Below, in pieces: positions 32,963 to 40,694 of a DNA stretch of 46,569 nt (its first letter is position 1; each line of letters starts with the position of its first letter). The stretch comes from an uncultured Lachnospiraceae bacterium. Its GTDB lineage: Bacteria > Bacillota > Clostridia > Lachnospirales > Lachnospiraceae. The DNA lies in NCBI GenBank assembly GCA_947176965.1, contig CAMWSU010000013.1, forward strand, positions 1 to 46,569, in the 5' to 3' direction. A program made the position numbers and the translations under genes. A model generated the notes under the pieces. That model saw nothing but the letters and a program-made list of their open reading frames with translations. It had not been told where the DNA came from and searched no databases.

Positions 32963-34900
32963 ATGGGAAAGAGCATCAGTCTTGATATTGCTGCACTTGC
33001 GTTGTTGTTCATACTGGTAGTTACGCGGGTTATGCGTAAAATGATGCATGACAGATCAAATCGGATCTTTCTGCTCATTTTGGTGACGGCAACCGCCTCG
33101 ACCGCGTTTGATATTGCGACAATTCTCATTGACCGGGCACAGTGTGAACAGGCGGCTGTAATCTACATAGCGAATATGGGATATTTGCTCACACACTATC
33201 TCACGGTGCCGTTGTACCTGTTGTTTATTATCAGTATGACGGACACATGGCACAAATTACGCAGGAATCCCGTGTTTCAGGTTCTTATGATCCTGCCGCT
33301 TGCGGTCGTATTGCTTGCGTTTGCTACAAATTCGTTCACCCACCTCATTTTTTCGGTTGAGAACGGTTATCAGCGCGGACCGTTGATCGGCGTGATGTAT
33401 GTGACGACGATCCTGTATGTGATGATTGTCATAGGCTATTTGATCCGGTATCGCAAATTATTCGGCTGGGGAAATTTGGCGGCAGTCGGCGCGGTCATTC
33501 CCATTGACGTGGTGGCAATGCTGGTTCAGTTTTTTGTCCCAACGGCTCTGATCGAAATGTTCTGCGGAGCGCTCGGTCTGTTGATCATGACCATCGGGCT
33601 TCAGCGGCCGGAAGAATATGTCGATACGTTCACCAATCTTATGAAGCACAGTGCTTATGCCCATGATATGAGACGTTCTTTTGATAATGAAAAGCACGTG
33701 CACATCGTCATGCTCAACATCACAAATTTCCAGACAATCCAATCAATGATCGGGTTTGATTCTATGGCCGAGATATTGAGAATGGTTGCAGATACAATTC
33801 GCAGGCTTAACAGAAAAATACGCGGCAGAGCGGATTTGTACTATCTTAATAACGGCAGGTATCGAATGGTCTTTCGGGAAAAAGATCAGGATAAGGCCCG
33901 GATGTTGGCAGATGCGCTGAATCAGGAGTTAAAGATACCGATCAGCAGCAACGGCTTAAATATCAGTCTGGCGCCGTTTCTCATATTGGCGCGTTGTCCG
34001 GAGGAGATCAAGGACTTTAAGGCGCTCATGTCTTTTGGTTTGGATTTTCACATAAAAAATGACTATACCGGGCAGGTGATGTCCGCAGGCAAAATTTTTG
34101 ACGAGAATCAGCTTGATATTCAAAACAATATTGATCTAATCATTGAGCAGGCTCTTGAGAATGAGAGCTTTCAGGTATACTATCAGCCGATTTATTCGAC
34201 CAAACAGGGCAGGATCACATCTGCGGAGGCATTGCTTCGGTTATTTGATCCACAGCGGGGCTTCATCTCGCCGGAGCTGTTGATTCATGCGGCTGAGAAA
34301 AGCGGTGCGATTCATCGGATAGGAGAATTTGTTTTCGAGAAAGTTTGTCGGTTTATCGCCAGTGAGAGCTTTGAAAAGCTGGGACTTGACTATATTGAGG
34401 TGAATCTGTCCGTGGCACAGATCATGAAAGCAGATCTGGCGGATAAGCTGCTTACCATTATGGACAAATATCATATTTCAGCGGATAAGATCAATTTGGA
34501 GATCACGGAGAGCGCCACGGCCTATGAGCAGAAAGCCATGATGGAGAATCTCGAAGCGCTCGCCCGGGCGGGGCTTAGTTTTTCTTTGGATGATTACGGT
34601 ACGGGCTATTCGAACATCAAGCGCGTGATTCAGCTGCCGTTAAAGATCATCAAACTGGATAAGTCCTTTGTGGATGAAAAAAATAATCCAAAGATGTGGA
34701 TTGTCATAAAGAATACGGTGAAAATGTTAAAAGACATGGATATGGAGGTTGTCGTGGAAGGCGTTGAAACACAGGAAGCGCTGGATGAGTTTGCGAGACT
34801 GCAATGTGATTTTATTCAGGGATATTTCTTCTCAAAGCCAATCCCGAAAAAAGATTTTGTTACCTTTATTGCCAATGCAAATAAAGAGGCTGTGGGATAA
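32963..34900 (+). CDS. Membrane c-di-GMP phosphodiesterase (degenerate GGDEF plus EAL)
   Basis: About 215 N-terminal residues form six to seven membrane helices resembling the 7TM sensor modules of kinases and cyclases. A GGDEF-like domain follows, but the signature is replaced by NNGRYRMVF, so cyclase activity is not expected. The EAL domain is complete: AEALLRL, NLSVAQ, NLEITES, DDYGTGYSN, IKLDKSFVD, VVEGVETQEALD and FIQGYFFSKP. It should therefore hydrolyse c-di-GMP at the membrane in response to an unknown signal, perhaps with GTP sensing by the degenerate domain. ATG 32963 lies 6 nt after GGGGGG; ATG 32957 has no spacing. Confidence 0.92.
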   Translation: MGKSISLDIAALALLFILVVTRVMRKMMHDRSNRIFLLILVTATASTAFDIATILIDRAQCEQAAVIYIANMGYLLTHYLTVPLYLLFIISMTDTWHKLRRNPVFQVLMILPLAVVLLAFATNSFTHLIFSVENGYQRGPLIGVMYVTTILYVMIVIGYLIRYRKLFGWGNLAAVGAVIPIDVVAMLVQFFVPTALIEMFCGALGLLIMTIGLQRPEEYVDTFTNLMKHSAYAHDMRRSFDNEKHVHIVMLNITNFQTIQSMIGFDSMAEILRMVADTIRRLNRKIRGRADLYYLNNGRYRMVFREKDQDKARMLADALNQELKIPISSNGLNISLAPFLILARCPEEIKDFKALMSFGLDFHIKNDYTGQVMSAGKIFDENQLDIQNNIDLIIEQALENESFQVYYQPIYSTKQGRITSAEALLRLFDPQRGFISPELLIHAAEKSGAIHRIGEFVFEKVCRFIASESFEKLGLDYIEVNLSVAQIMKADLADKLLTIMDKYHISADKINLEITESATAYEQKAMMENLEALARAGLSFSLDDYGTGYSNIKRVIQLPLKIIKLDKSFVDEKNNPKMWIVIKNTVKMLKDMDMEVVVEGVETQEALDEFARLQCDFIQGYFFSKPIPKKDFVTFIANANKEAVG

Positions 34901-35218
34901 ACGGCATTTGCGGGAAGCAGGGGATGTTTTGTGGGCTGAATGCTGACTATACAAGGTGATGTGTAAAAATTGGATGAAATGAAGGAGTACATTTTGGCTA
35001 AAGAGAAAGAACAGTTGTTTCATACGGTGTAGCAGTCATTTTGATCCGAAGCTTTCAGCGCTTTTTTGCAGTATCAGAAGTGAGATGAAGGAAGTACTTT
35101 GTGAATTTTGAAGGAGGAGTTTTCGAGGGAGATGTGCAAATAAGCGGATTTTCCAGAGTGTATTCGCCCGAAGAAAAGACCGTCCAGGGTGTTTGTCAAT
35201 GGCAGTTAGGAAAAAATC
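34901..35218 (+). other. Intergenic stretch with a possible gene remnant
   Basis: AAGGTGA is followed 10 nt later by TTG 34970, which opens a 20-codon frame (MDEMKEYILAKEKEQL...) ending at TAG 35032. It looks like the beginning of a lost gene. The longer frame from GTG 35101 to 35418 runs through the small RNA locus antisense to the toxin gene and is rejected. No terminator of the EAL gene was seen. Confidence 0.3.
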
Positions 35219-35247
35219 TTGAAAATATTACTGGGATTTGTTATGAT
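35219..35247 (+). promoter_or_regulatory. Promoter of the candidate antitoxin RNA
   Basis: TTGAAA (35219-35224), exactly 17 bp, then TATGAT (35242-35247). The predicted start is near 35254. Confidence 0.75.
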
Positions 35248-35257
35248 ATAAATGTTA

Positions 35258-35276
35258 AAGAAACAACCATGTATAG
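35258..35276 (+). repeat. 19-bp perfect inverted repeat, left arm
   Basis: AAGAAACAACCATGTATAG is exactly complementary to 35475-35493. The two arms sit at the predicted 5' ends of the two convergent RNAs. Confidence 0.95.
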
Positions 35277-35290
35277 AATTATATGTAGAG

Positions 35291-35330
35291 AACCCATCCT
35301 CTCGCCGCCAAGCATAGGGATGGGTTTTCT
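35291..35330 (+). terminator. Terminator of the candidate antitoxin RNA
   Basis: A 9-bp stem, AACCCATCC / GGATGGGTT with an 18-nt loop, is followed by TTCT on the plus strand. On the minus strand the same hairpin lacks a U-tract, so the toxin RNA may read past it. Confidence 0.75.
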
Positions 35331-35336
35331 ACGTGG

Positions 35337-35426
35337 CTACTTACAAAACGTAAAGATGAATGTAAGTAATGCCACAAGAAAAAGACTGAAGGACATCAAA
35401 TCCTTAAAATCAAAATGATTTTTCAT
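35337..35426 (-). CDS. Candidate type I toxin, 29-aa hydrophobic peptide
   Basis: The minus strand encodes MKNHFDFKDLMSFSLFLVAL followed by LTFIFTFCK: a short charged start, one membrane-spanning helix of about 17-18 residues and a Cys-Lys end. The ribosome binding site is very strong (GGAGGTGATG, 5-6 nt from the ATG). A SigA promoter at 35499-35527 should give an mRNA with a leader of about 65 nt. Size, hydrophobic helix and charged tail match type I toxins and holin-like peptides of Firmicutes (TxpA, BsrG, Fst types), although I do not recognise the exact family. A convergent RNA overlaps the 3' end. Toxicity is inference. Confidence 0.75.
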   Translation of the reverse strand: MKNHFDFKDLMSFSLFLVALLTFIFTFCK

Positions 35427-35474
35427 AGGCATCACCTCCACTTCGAAAAGCGTGGGATCAACGAACGTTGTATG

Positions 35475-35493
35475 CTATACATGGTTGTTTCTT
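35475..35493 (-). repeat. 19-bp perfect inverted repeat, right arm
   Basis: CTATACATGGTTGTTTCTT on the plus strand is the complement of 35258-35276. Read as toxin mRNA it forms the first bases of the transcript. A read-through toxin mRNA would have complementary 5' and 3' ends. Confidence 0.95.
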
Positions 35494-35498
35494 AAAAA

Positions 35499-35527
35499 AA
35501 TATAACACAGATAACCAATGACGTCAA
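35499..35527 (-). promoter_or_regulatory. Promoter of the candidate toxin mRNA
   Basis: On the minus strand TTGACG (35522-35527) and TATATT (35499-35504) are separated by exactly 17 bp. Transcription should start near 35492, at the inverted-repeat arm. Confidence 0.78.
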
Positions 35528-35558
35528 GTTTTTTATTCTTCTCTATTCAATAATTTTG

Positions 35559-35587
35559 TTGAAGTTAAAATTATTCTGTGTTATAAT
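35559..35587 (+). promoter_or_regulatory. Promoter of a second small RNA
   Basis: TTGAAG (35559-35564), 17 bp, TATAAT (35582-35587). The TCTGTGTTATA block here is repeated, inverted, in the toxin promoter, so the two divergent promoters are related. Confidence 0.75.
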
Positions 35588-35593
35588 CTTTTT

Positions 35594-35686
35594 GTCAGGA
35601 TTGTTCCTGTGGATTGAAAGAACAAGATTATGAATAGGGAAGAGACTGCTATTACATGAGCAATAGCAGACTCTTCTTTATTTTTT
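35594..35686 (+). ncRNA. Candidate small RNA, about 93 nt
   Basis: This stretch is bounded by a perfect -10/-35 promoter and a strong intrinsic terminator. The terminator stem is GAAGAG-A-CTGCTATT (35639-35653) with AATAGCAG-A-CTCTTC (35662-35676), followed by TTTATTTTTT. A 5' hairpin CAGGA/TCCTG is also present. No reading frame with a ribosome binding site is found. The AAAGAACAA...ATGAATAG stretch loosely resembles the shared 5' end of the toxin and antitoxin RNAs. Confidence 0.7.
35639..35686 (+). terminator. Intrinsic terminator of the second small RNA
   Basis: A 15-position stem with one A-A mismatch and an 8-nt loop ends in TTTATTTTTT. Confidence 0.88.
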
Positions 35687-35800
35687 GTGTGAGACAGTGG
35701 ACAGGCAGTGCAGATGCCGTGGCTCTCTGCATAGGAAATCCCTAAAAATTTCTCCTAGAACGTCCCATGTTCTTATTCACAGAAAACTCTGCAGTTCCCC

Positions 35801-35851
35801 GAAGAATTTGCCGCAGGCAAATTCTTCAAAAGAACGCTTCGCGCTTTTTTT
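35801..35851. terminator. Paired hairpins after the GH43 gene
   Basis: GAAGAATTTGCC / GGCAAATTCTTC (35801-35827) is a perfect 12-bp stem. Next to it AAAAGAACGC-TTC-GCGCTTTTTTT (about 35828-35851) is A- and T-flanked and can terminate in both directions. The GH43 stop codon lies at 35850-35852 on the minus strand. Confidence 0.6.
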
Positions 35852-38117
35852 AGCTCTCGCTGTTCATATACAACGGGCATCCGGTCGATTGTCCCATCGC
35901 CGTTACGGTCATGCCGACGCAGTTCTTATTGTCAAGCCATGAGACGGCGACAACGCCGTAATAAGTGTCATATCCGTCAATATCCAGTCTGATATAGCGG
36001 TCGCCGTACATCGACCAGCTGCCGGTTGCATCCCCGGTGACAGAGCCGTCTTCGCCGAGCGTTACATACACAGCTGTCGTTGTGACATACGGGTCGCCTG
36101 CAAGGACGAGCTGGAACTGATTGTCGTTTGCGAAGGATAAAAACTCCTCTTTGCTGATCGGGCGATCCGGTTCGCCCGCGTAGCGGTTTGCATTGATGAC
36201 AATATCTCCGACGGAATTGATATAGTACTGATGCGCCTGCATGAAGAATTTGGTGCTGGAAGCCGCAAGCGGATAGCCGTTATCGCATTCTGCCGTCTTG
36301 TCGCTTTGCAGGGCGAGCGTCCGAACCATCAGCATGGCGATGTTCACGCCGTCGCTCGTGGTGTACAGATCGCCGTGTCCCGGTGCATGAATATCAAAAT
36401 CATAGTCCGCCCATTGGAAAGAGGACATCGCGATATACTCCGTGCTTCCCTCGATGCGGTCCGCCGTGGTGATGTAGCTCTCACGGTCCAAGTCGGAGCG
36501 GTAGCCGGACAGCGGCGGGAATAAGCCGGTCACAAGCTCTTTTCCGATCCAGCCGGATGCCATGGGATCACCGCTTAAGTTGGAAAAGGCATTAATGGTG
36601 TCACTCTTTGCTGTGAAAAGAACATAATTCCTTGACAGAACGCCGAGGCAGGTCATCAGGTAATAATAATCGTCATAAATCTCTGTGATCTCACCGTCTT
36701 CGGATACGATCGGGACATCGTACTGATGCGTGATGACGCTTCCCTCCGCACAGTAGGTCATATGCGTGCCGTAGTAGGGATGCGTCTCGCCGATCGCAGT
36801 CGCTCTTGCCTCCTCCATATAAGTATTGATCGTGTCCGCGTCAAGCCAGCCTGTCTCCCCGTCCTTCCGAAGTCCGGTTTCGCTGTCTAATTCGATCATG
36901 TAGGTTCCGGCACCGAAGGAACCGAAGGTTAAGTACATGTTTCCGGCTGCGTCATAGGCAACCTGGGGATCGAGCGCCACGACATTATAATAGAGCGCGT
37001 CCTGCGCATAGTCGCTGATTGATTGCAGGATGCAGCCGACATACTGAAATGAGCGTGCCTCTAAAGTGGGGGACCATGCGAGCACGATGCATACGCGGTC
37101 ATGTTTTTCATCGTCATACCCGGAATTGACAAGACAGGTATAGAGCCAGTAGCCGCCGTAGGAGGCGGGAACTAAGTCTGCTGCCCAATACTGGCAGGAA
37201 GCGGGGTCGGTAAGCATCCAGTCATTGACCTCGGCCCAGCCGTATTCCGCCATCTTTTCTGCAGCGGGCGTGGTCTTTCCCAGATATTCCCAATGAATGA
37301 GATCGGTGGAGCGGCGGAGGATATTGCCTCCCGCCCAGCCTGTCTGCACCATATAATAATAGCGGACACCGTCGATGACCGCCTCTGTCAGAGCCGGGTC
37401 ATGCACGTTGTAGTTTTCGTCCAGCTCGCCGTCCGCGTTATAATCAAACAAAAATTCCAATTCGTCGTCTTTTATGCTCTCTGCGTTGATGTCGTAGCCC
37501 GGATCGTCGGGATAAGCGGCCGTTACACGCACATTGACCGTGAAAACGACCTCGCCTCCCTGAATCAGATCCAAAAAGACAACGCCGTTTTTGGTCGCGC
37601 TGCTGTTTGCGGTCAGCGTGTGGCTTTCGCTGTCCCAAACCGCTAAATCCTCCACGGACAGGGACGCATAGCTTTCATCCACAGCAGACAGCGAAACATC
37701 GTCGATCGTGACGCCCTCTGCAAGGCTCAGTGTATAGGTCGTTGCCTCCGGCGTCAGATAGCCGAGCGAAAGATTATCATAGCAGATGGTTGGCGCAATA
37801 TCGCTGAGGACATACTTTTTGCTGCCATCCTCATTTCTGTTTTCCCTCACACGCACATCATAATCGGCGCCTGCCAGTTCAGAAGCCGTGGGCGTGAAAT
37901 GATATGCTTCCGTCTCCTCCGGTGTGGTTTCTCCCTGTGAATCATCGTTTTGTTCCGGTGTACCGTTTTCCGTCCCGTCAGCCTGTGCGTTGTTTTCCTG
38001 TCCGGCATTCTCATTTTGCGGCGCGTCGTTTTCTGACTTTGTACCGCAGGATGCCAAGGATAGGAGTAAAGAGCTGCAAAGAAGCACGGAAAGTGCCTTT
38101 GCCGTTATTTTTTTCAT
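35850..38117 (-). CDS. GH43 lipoprotein, arabinanase-like
   Basis: The 755-aa protein has a lipoprotein signal (SLLLSLASC, Cys 24) and an Asn/Glu/Gln-rich linker to about residue 75. A beta-sandwich-like region (about 80-210) comes before the five-bladed GH43 propeller. Marks include NVHDPALTEAVIDGVRYYYM (first catalytic Asp), STDLIHWEYLGKT, YWAADLVPASYGGYWLY, VALDPQVAYDAAGNMYLTFG (second Asp) and YCAEGSVITHQ (acid Glu). The last 120 residues resemble the C-terminal domain of extracellular endo-arabinanases. It should act on arabinan or a related polysaccharide at the cell surface. The start follows AAAGGAGGTATC. It stands alone without sugar transporter genes. Confidence 0.87.
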   Translation of the reverse strand: MKKITAKALSVLLCSSLLLSLASCGTKSENDAPQNENAGQENNAQADGTENGTPEQNDDSQGETTPEETEAYHFTPTASELAGADYDVRVRENRNEDGSKKYVLSDIAPTICYDNLSLGYLTPEATTYTLSLAEGVTIDDVSLSAVDESYASLSVEDLAVWDSESHTLTANSSATKNGVVFLDLIQGGEVVFTVNVRVTAAYPDDPGYDINAESIKDDELEFLFDYNADGELDENYNVHDPALTEAVIDGVRYYYMVQTGWAGGNILRRSTDLIHWEYLGKTTPAAEKMAEYGWAEVNDWMLTDPASCQYWAADLVPASYGGYWLYTCLVNSGYDDEKHDRVCIVLAWSPTLEARSFQYVGCILQSISDYAQDALYYNVVALDPQVAYDAAGNMYLTFGSFGAGTYMIELDSETGLRKDGETGWLDADTINTYMEEARATAIGETHPYYGTHMTYCAEGSVITHQYDVPIVSEDGEITEIYDDYYYLMTCLGVLSRNYVLFTAKSDTINAFSNLSGDPMASGWIGKELVTGLFPPLSGYRSDLDRESYITTADRIEGSTEYIAMSSFQWADYDFDIHAPGHGDLYTTSDGVNIAMLMVRTLALQSDKTAECDNGYPLAASSTKFFMQAHQYYINSVGDIVINANRYAGEPDRPISKEEFLSFANDNQFQLVLAGDPYVTTTAVYVTLGEDGSVTGDATGSWSMYGDRYIRLDIDGYDTYYGVVAVSWLDNKNCVGMTVTAMGQSTGCPLYMNSES

Positions 38118-38200
38118 CGTAGATACCTCCTTTGCGGTTTTTGATCAAAGATTCCTAGTAGTACCAGTATAACATTTATAGAAATTTTAGAAAAGGATTA

Positions 38201-38241
38201 TTGACAGATTTTGGCGACTGCGATAAAGTTAGTGTGCTAAC
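38201..38241 (+). promoter_or_regulatory. Promoter and MarR operator of the ABC exporter operon
   Basis: TTGACA (38201-38206), 17 bp, TAAAGT (38224-38229). The perfect inverted repeat GTTAG-TGTG-CTAAC (38228-38241) overlaps the end of the -10 box and the expected start point, the usual place for MarR autorepression. The divergent GH43 gene has TATACT (38166-38171) on the minus strand as a possible -10. Confidence 0.72.
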
Positions 38242-38289
38242 AAATAAAATTCAATATTGTTTGGAGCATGGACATGGGAGGGCATGGAC

Positions 38290-38871
38290 ATGGAGAGACG
38301 AACGGGGTTCGGGGACGGGAAAAAACCGCTCGGCTTTGAATTGAGGGAAATACATAATCTGATCAAAATGCTGATCCACAAAACGCATCCGCCCTGTGCG
38401 CGGCCGGGAGCGCCGCTGACACAGCTTCAGGGAGGGATTCTCGGGTATTTGTATCACCATAACGCTGAGGAGCCGGTGTATCAGAAGAACATTGAGGAAG
38501 TGTTTCGCATTTCCCGCGCGACGGCGACGAACACGCTTCAGGTGATGGAGAAGAACGGCTTGATCATACGGAAATCGCAGGATCAGGACGCAAGGCTGAA
38601 GCGTATTTTTATGACAGAGGAAGCGTGCAGAGAGCATATGCAGATGGAAAAGCGGATGGAAGCGCTGGATACGTATATGCTTGCGGGCATGAGCAGCGAA
38701 GAAAAGGCGCAGTTTTTGGCGCTGCTCGACCGCGTTAGGGATAATCTGGAACGCATGAATGCCGAGTATGACGATCGGCAGAAGCATGGCGATCCGTCAA
38801 TATGTGATGAACAGCAGAAGTATGACGATCATCCGAAATGCGGCAATCGGCAGGATTGCGGCGAACGATAG
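38290..38871 (+). CDS. MarR-family regulator of the ABC exporter operon
   Basis: The 193-aa protein has a MarR core: LTQLQGGILGYLYHH, the winged helix YQKNIEEVFRISRATATNTL, QVMEKNGLIIRKSQDQDARL (wing) and a C-terminal dimer helix. The last 30 residues are a low-complexity Asp/Gln/Cys-rich tail with degenerate repeats. ATG 38290 is chosen because GGGAGG is 7 nt upstream; ATG 38284 and a TTG at 38257 are alternatives. It sits directly upstream of two ABC exporter genes and probably represses the operon through GTTAGTGTGCTAAC until a drug or metabolite binds. Confidence 0.9.
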   Translation: MERRTGFGDGKKPLGFELREIHNLIKMLIHKTHPPCARPGAPLTQLQGGILGYLYHHNAEEPVYQKNIEEVFRISRATATNTLQVMEKNGLIIRKSQDQDARLKRIFMTEEACREHMQMEKRMEALDTYMLAGMSSEEKAQFLALLDRVRDNLERMNAEYDDRQKHGDPSICDEQQKYDDHPKCGNRQDCGER

Positions 38872-38943
38872 AAATCTGACAGTCTGCAGAAATGCACAGT
38901 CAGGACAAATAGAACAGTCAGCATAAAAAGGGAGGCATAAGGA

Positions 38944-40692
38944 ATGTTACGAACACTGGGTGCACAGATCAAAGAATTTAAGAAGGATTCCATATTGACG
39001 CCGATATTTATGATCCTGGAAGTCATCATGGAAACCATCATTCCGCTGATGATGGCATCCATCATCGACGATGGCGTTGAGATGGAGAATATGGCGCATA
39101 TCTATAAGATGGGAATCCTGATGGTCGGGGCTGCCATTTTGAGCCTGAGTTTCGGTATTCTCGGCGGAAAATACGGCGCGCGCGCGTCCACGGGCTTTGC
39201 GCGCAATTTAAGAAGGGCGATGTATGAGAATATTCAGACCTTCAGCTTTGCCAATATTGACAAGTACAGCACATCGGGACTGATCACAAGATTAACGACC
39301 GATGTTACGAATATCCAGAACGCGTATCAGATGATCCTGCGTATGGCAATGCGTGCGCCTGCGAGCTTGATCTGCGCGATGGCAATGTCCTTTTTTATCA
39401 GTCCGAAGCTGGCTTGCGTCTATCTGGTTGCCGTCGTGCTCTTAAGCATCGTGCTTTCCATTATGATACCGATGGCGACGAAGCATTTTATGCAGGCATT
39501 TCCGAAATATGACGACTTAAACGAGAGCGTACAGGAAAACGTGTCCGCGATCCGTGTGGTAAAGGCCTATGTCCGCGAGGACTATGAGAATACGAAATTC
39601 CGCAGGGCGAGCGGCAATATCTATAAAATTTTCTCCAAGGCGGAGGGAATCGTGGCATGGAACGGACCGGTCATGAACCTGACTGTCTATAGTTGTATCC
39701 TGCTGATCAGCTGGATCGGGGCAAAAATGATCGTGCTCGGCTCTCTGTCTACGGGAGAGCTGATGAGCATGCTGACCTACTGCATGAATATTCTGATGAG
39801 CCTGATGATGCTTTCCATGGTATTTGTCATGATCACGATGTCGGTCGCGAGCGCAAGACGTATCAGCGAGGTCTTGAATGAAACGTCTGACCTAAAGAAC
39901 CCGGAGAGTCCGGTTATGGAGGTGGCGGACGGGAGTATCCGCTTCGATCATGTATCGTTTGCCTATAAAAAGGACGCGGAAAGCATGGTGCTAAAGGACA
40001 TTCATTTGGACATCCGAGCGGGGGAGACGATCGGCATCATGGGCGGAACGGGAAGCGCCAAATCCAGCCTTGTCAATCTGATCAGCCGGCTTTACGATGT
40101 GACGGAGGGGGCGCTCTATGTCGGAGGCGTGGATGTGCGTGCCTATGACATGGAGGCACTGCGCAATCAGGTTTCGGTCGTATTGCAGAACAATGTGCTT
40201 TTTTCGGGAACCATTTTGGAAAACCTGCGCTGGGGAGATAAGGAAGCGACGGAGGAGGAATGCAGGCGTGCCTGCCGCCTTGCCTGCGCCGATGAGTTTA
40301 TTGAGCAGATGCCGGAGAAATATGAAACCTATATCGAGCAGGGCGGCACCAATGTGTCGGGCGGGCAGAAGCAGCGTCTGTGTATTGCGCGCGCGCTCCT
40401 GAAAAAACCAAAGATCCTGATCCTTGACGATTCGACAAGTGCGGTCGATACGGCGACGGATGCGAAGATCCGCAAGGCGTTTGCGGAGGAGATCCCGGAT
40501 ACGACCAAGCTGATCATCGCGCAGCGTGTCTCAAGCGTGCAGCATGCGGACCGCATCATTGTGATGAACGAAGGGCGTATCGCGGGCTTCGGAACGCATG
40601 AGGAGCTGCTTGCGGGAAATGAGATTTACCGCGAGGTATATGAGTCGCAGACGTCGGGCAGCGGTGATTTTGATGAGAAAGGAGATAACTAG
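38944..40692 (+). CDS. ABC exporter half-transporter A (degenerate catalytic site)
   Basis: The 582-aa protein has six membrane helices (residues about 15-320) and one ATP-binding domain. Walker A is GGTGSAKSS (about 366), the signature is VSGGQKQR (about 470), Walker B is ILILDDSTSAVD with Asp in place of the catalytic Glu, and the H-loop His is replaced (IIAQRVSSV). This pattern marks the inactive-site partner of heterodimeric exporters such as TM287/288 and YheI/YheH. It pairs with the next gene, whose start is 2 bp downstream. Export of drugs or lipids is inferred from the family and the MarR regulator. GGGAGG lies before the start. Confidence 0.94.
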   Translation: MLRTLGAQIKEFKKDSILTPIFMILEVIMETIIPLMMASIIDDGVEMENMAHIYKMGILMVGAAILSLSFGILGGKYGARASTGFARNLRRAMYENIQTFSFANIDKYSTSGLITRLTTDVTNIQNAYQMILRMAMRAPASLICAMAMSFFISPKLACVYLVAVVLLSIVLSIMIPMATKHFMQAFPKYDDLNESVQENVSAIRVVKAYVREDYENTKFRRASGNIYKIFSKAEGIVAWNGPVMNLTVYSCILLISWIGAKMIVLGSLSTGELMSMLTYCMNILMSLMMLSMVFVMITMSVASARRISEVLNETSDLKNPESPVMEVADGSIRFDHVSFAYKKDAESMVLKDIHLDIRAGETIGIMGGTGSAKSSLVNLISRLYDVTEGALYVGGVDVRAYDMEALRNQVSVVLQNNVLFSGTILENLRWGDKEATEEECRRACRLACADEFIEQMPEKYETYIEQGGTNVSGGQKQRLCIARALLKKPKILILDDSTSAVDTATDAKIRKAFAEEIPDTTKLIIAQRVSSVQHADRIIVMNEGRIAGFGTHEELLAGNEIYREVYESQTSGSGDFDEKGDN

Positions 40693-40694
40693 AC

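Larger units (their letters stand above)
35254..35330 (+). ncRNA. Candidate type I antitoxin RNA
   Basis: A short RNA of about 77 nt is predicted from the promoter at 35219-35247 to a terminator AACCCATCC (35291-35299) / GGATGGGTT (35318-35326) followed by TTCT. It is convergent with, and overlaps, the 3' end of the toxin mRNA encoded on the other strand. Its 5' part carries AAGAAACAACCATGTATAG (35258-35276), which is also found at the toxin mRNA 5' end. It contains no credible open reading frame. Confidence 0.72.

Noticed and set aside
35101-35418. GTG-started 105-codon frame on the plus strand
   Set aside because: It runs through the antitoxin RNA promoter, terminator and the antisense of the toxin frame. 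Composition is unlike a gene, and the regulatory reading explains the sequence better.
35258-35493. Insertion sequence bounded by the 19-bp inverted repeat
   Set aside because: No transposase and no target duplication; each arm sits exactly at a predicted RNA 5' end, which fits a regulatory locus better.
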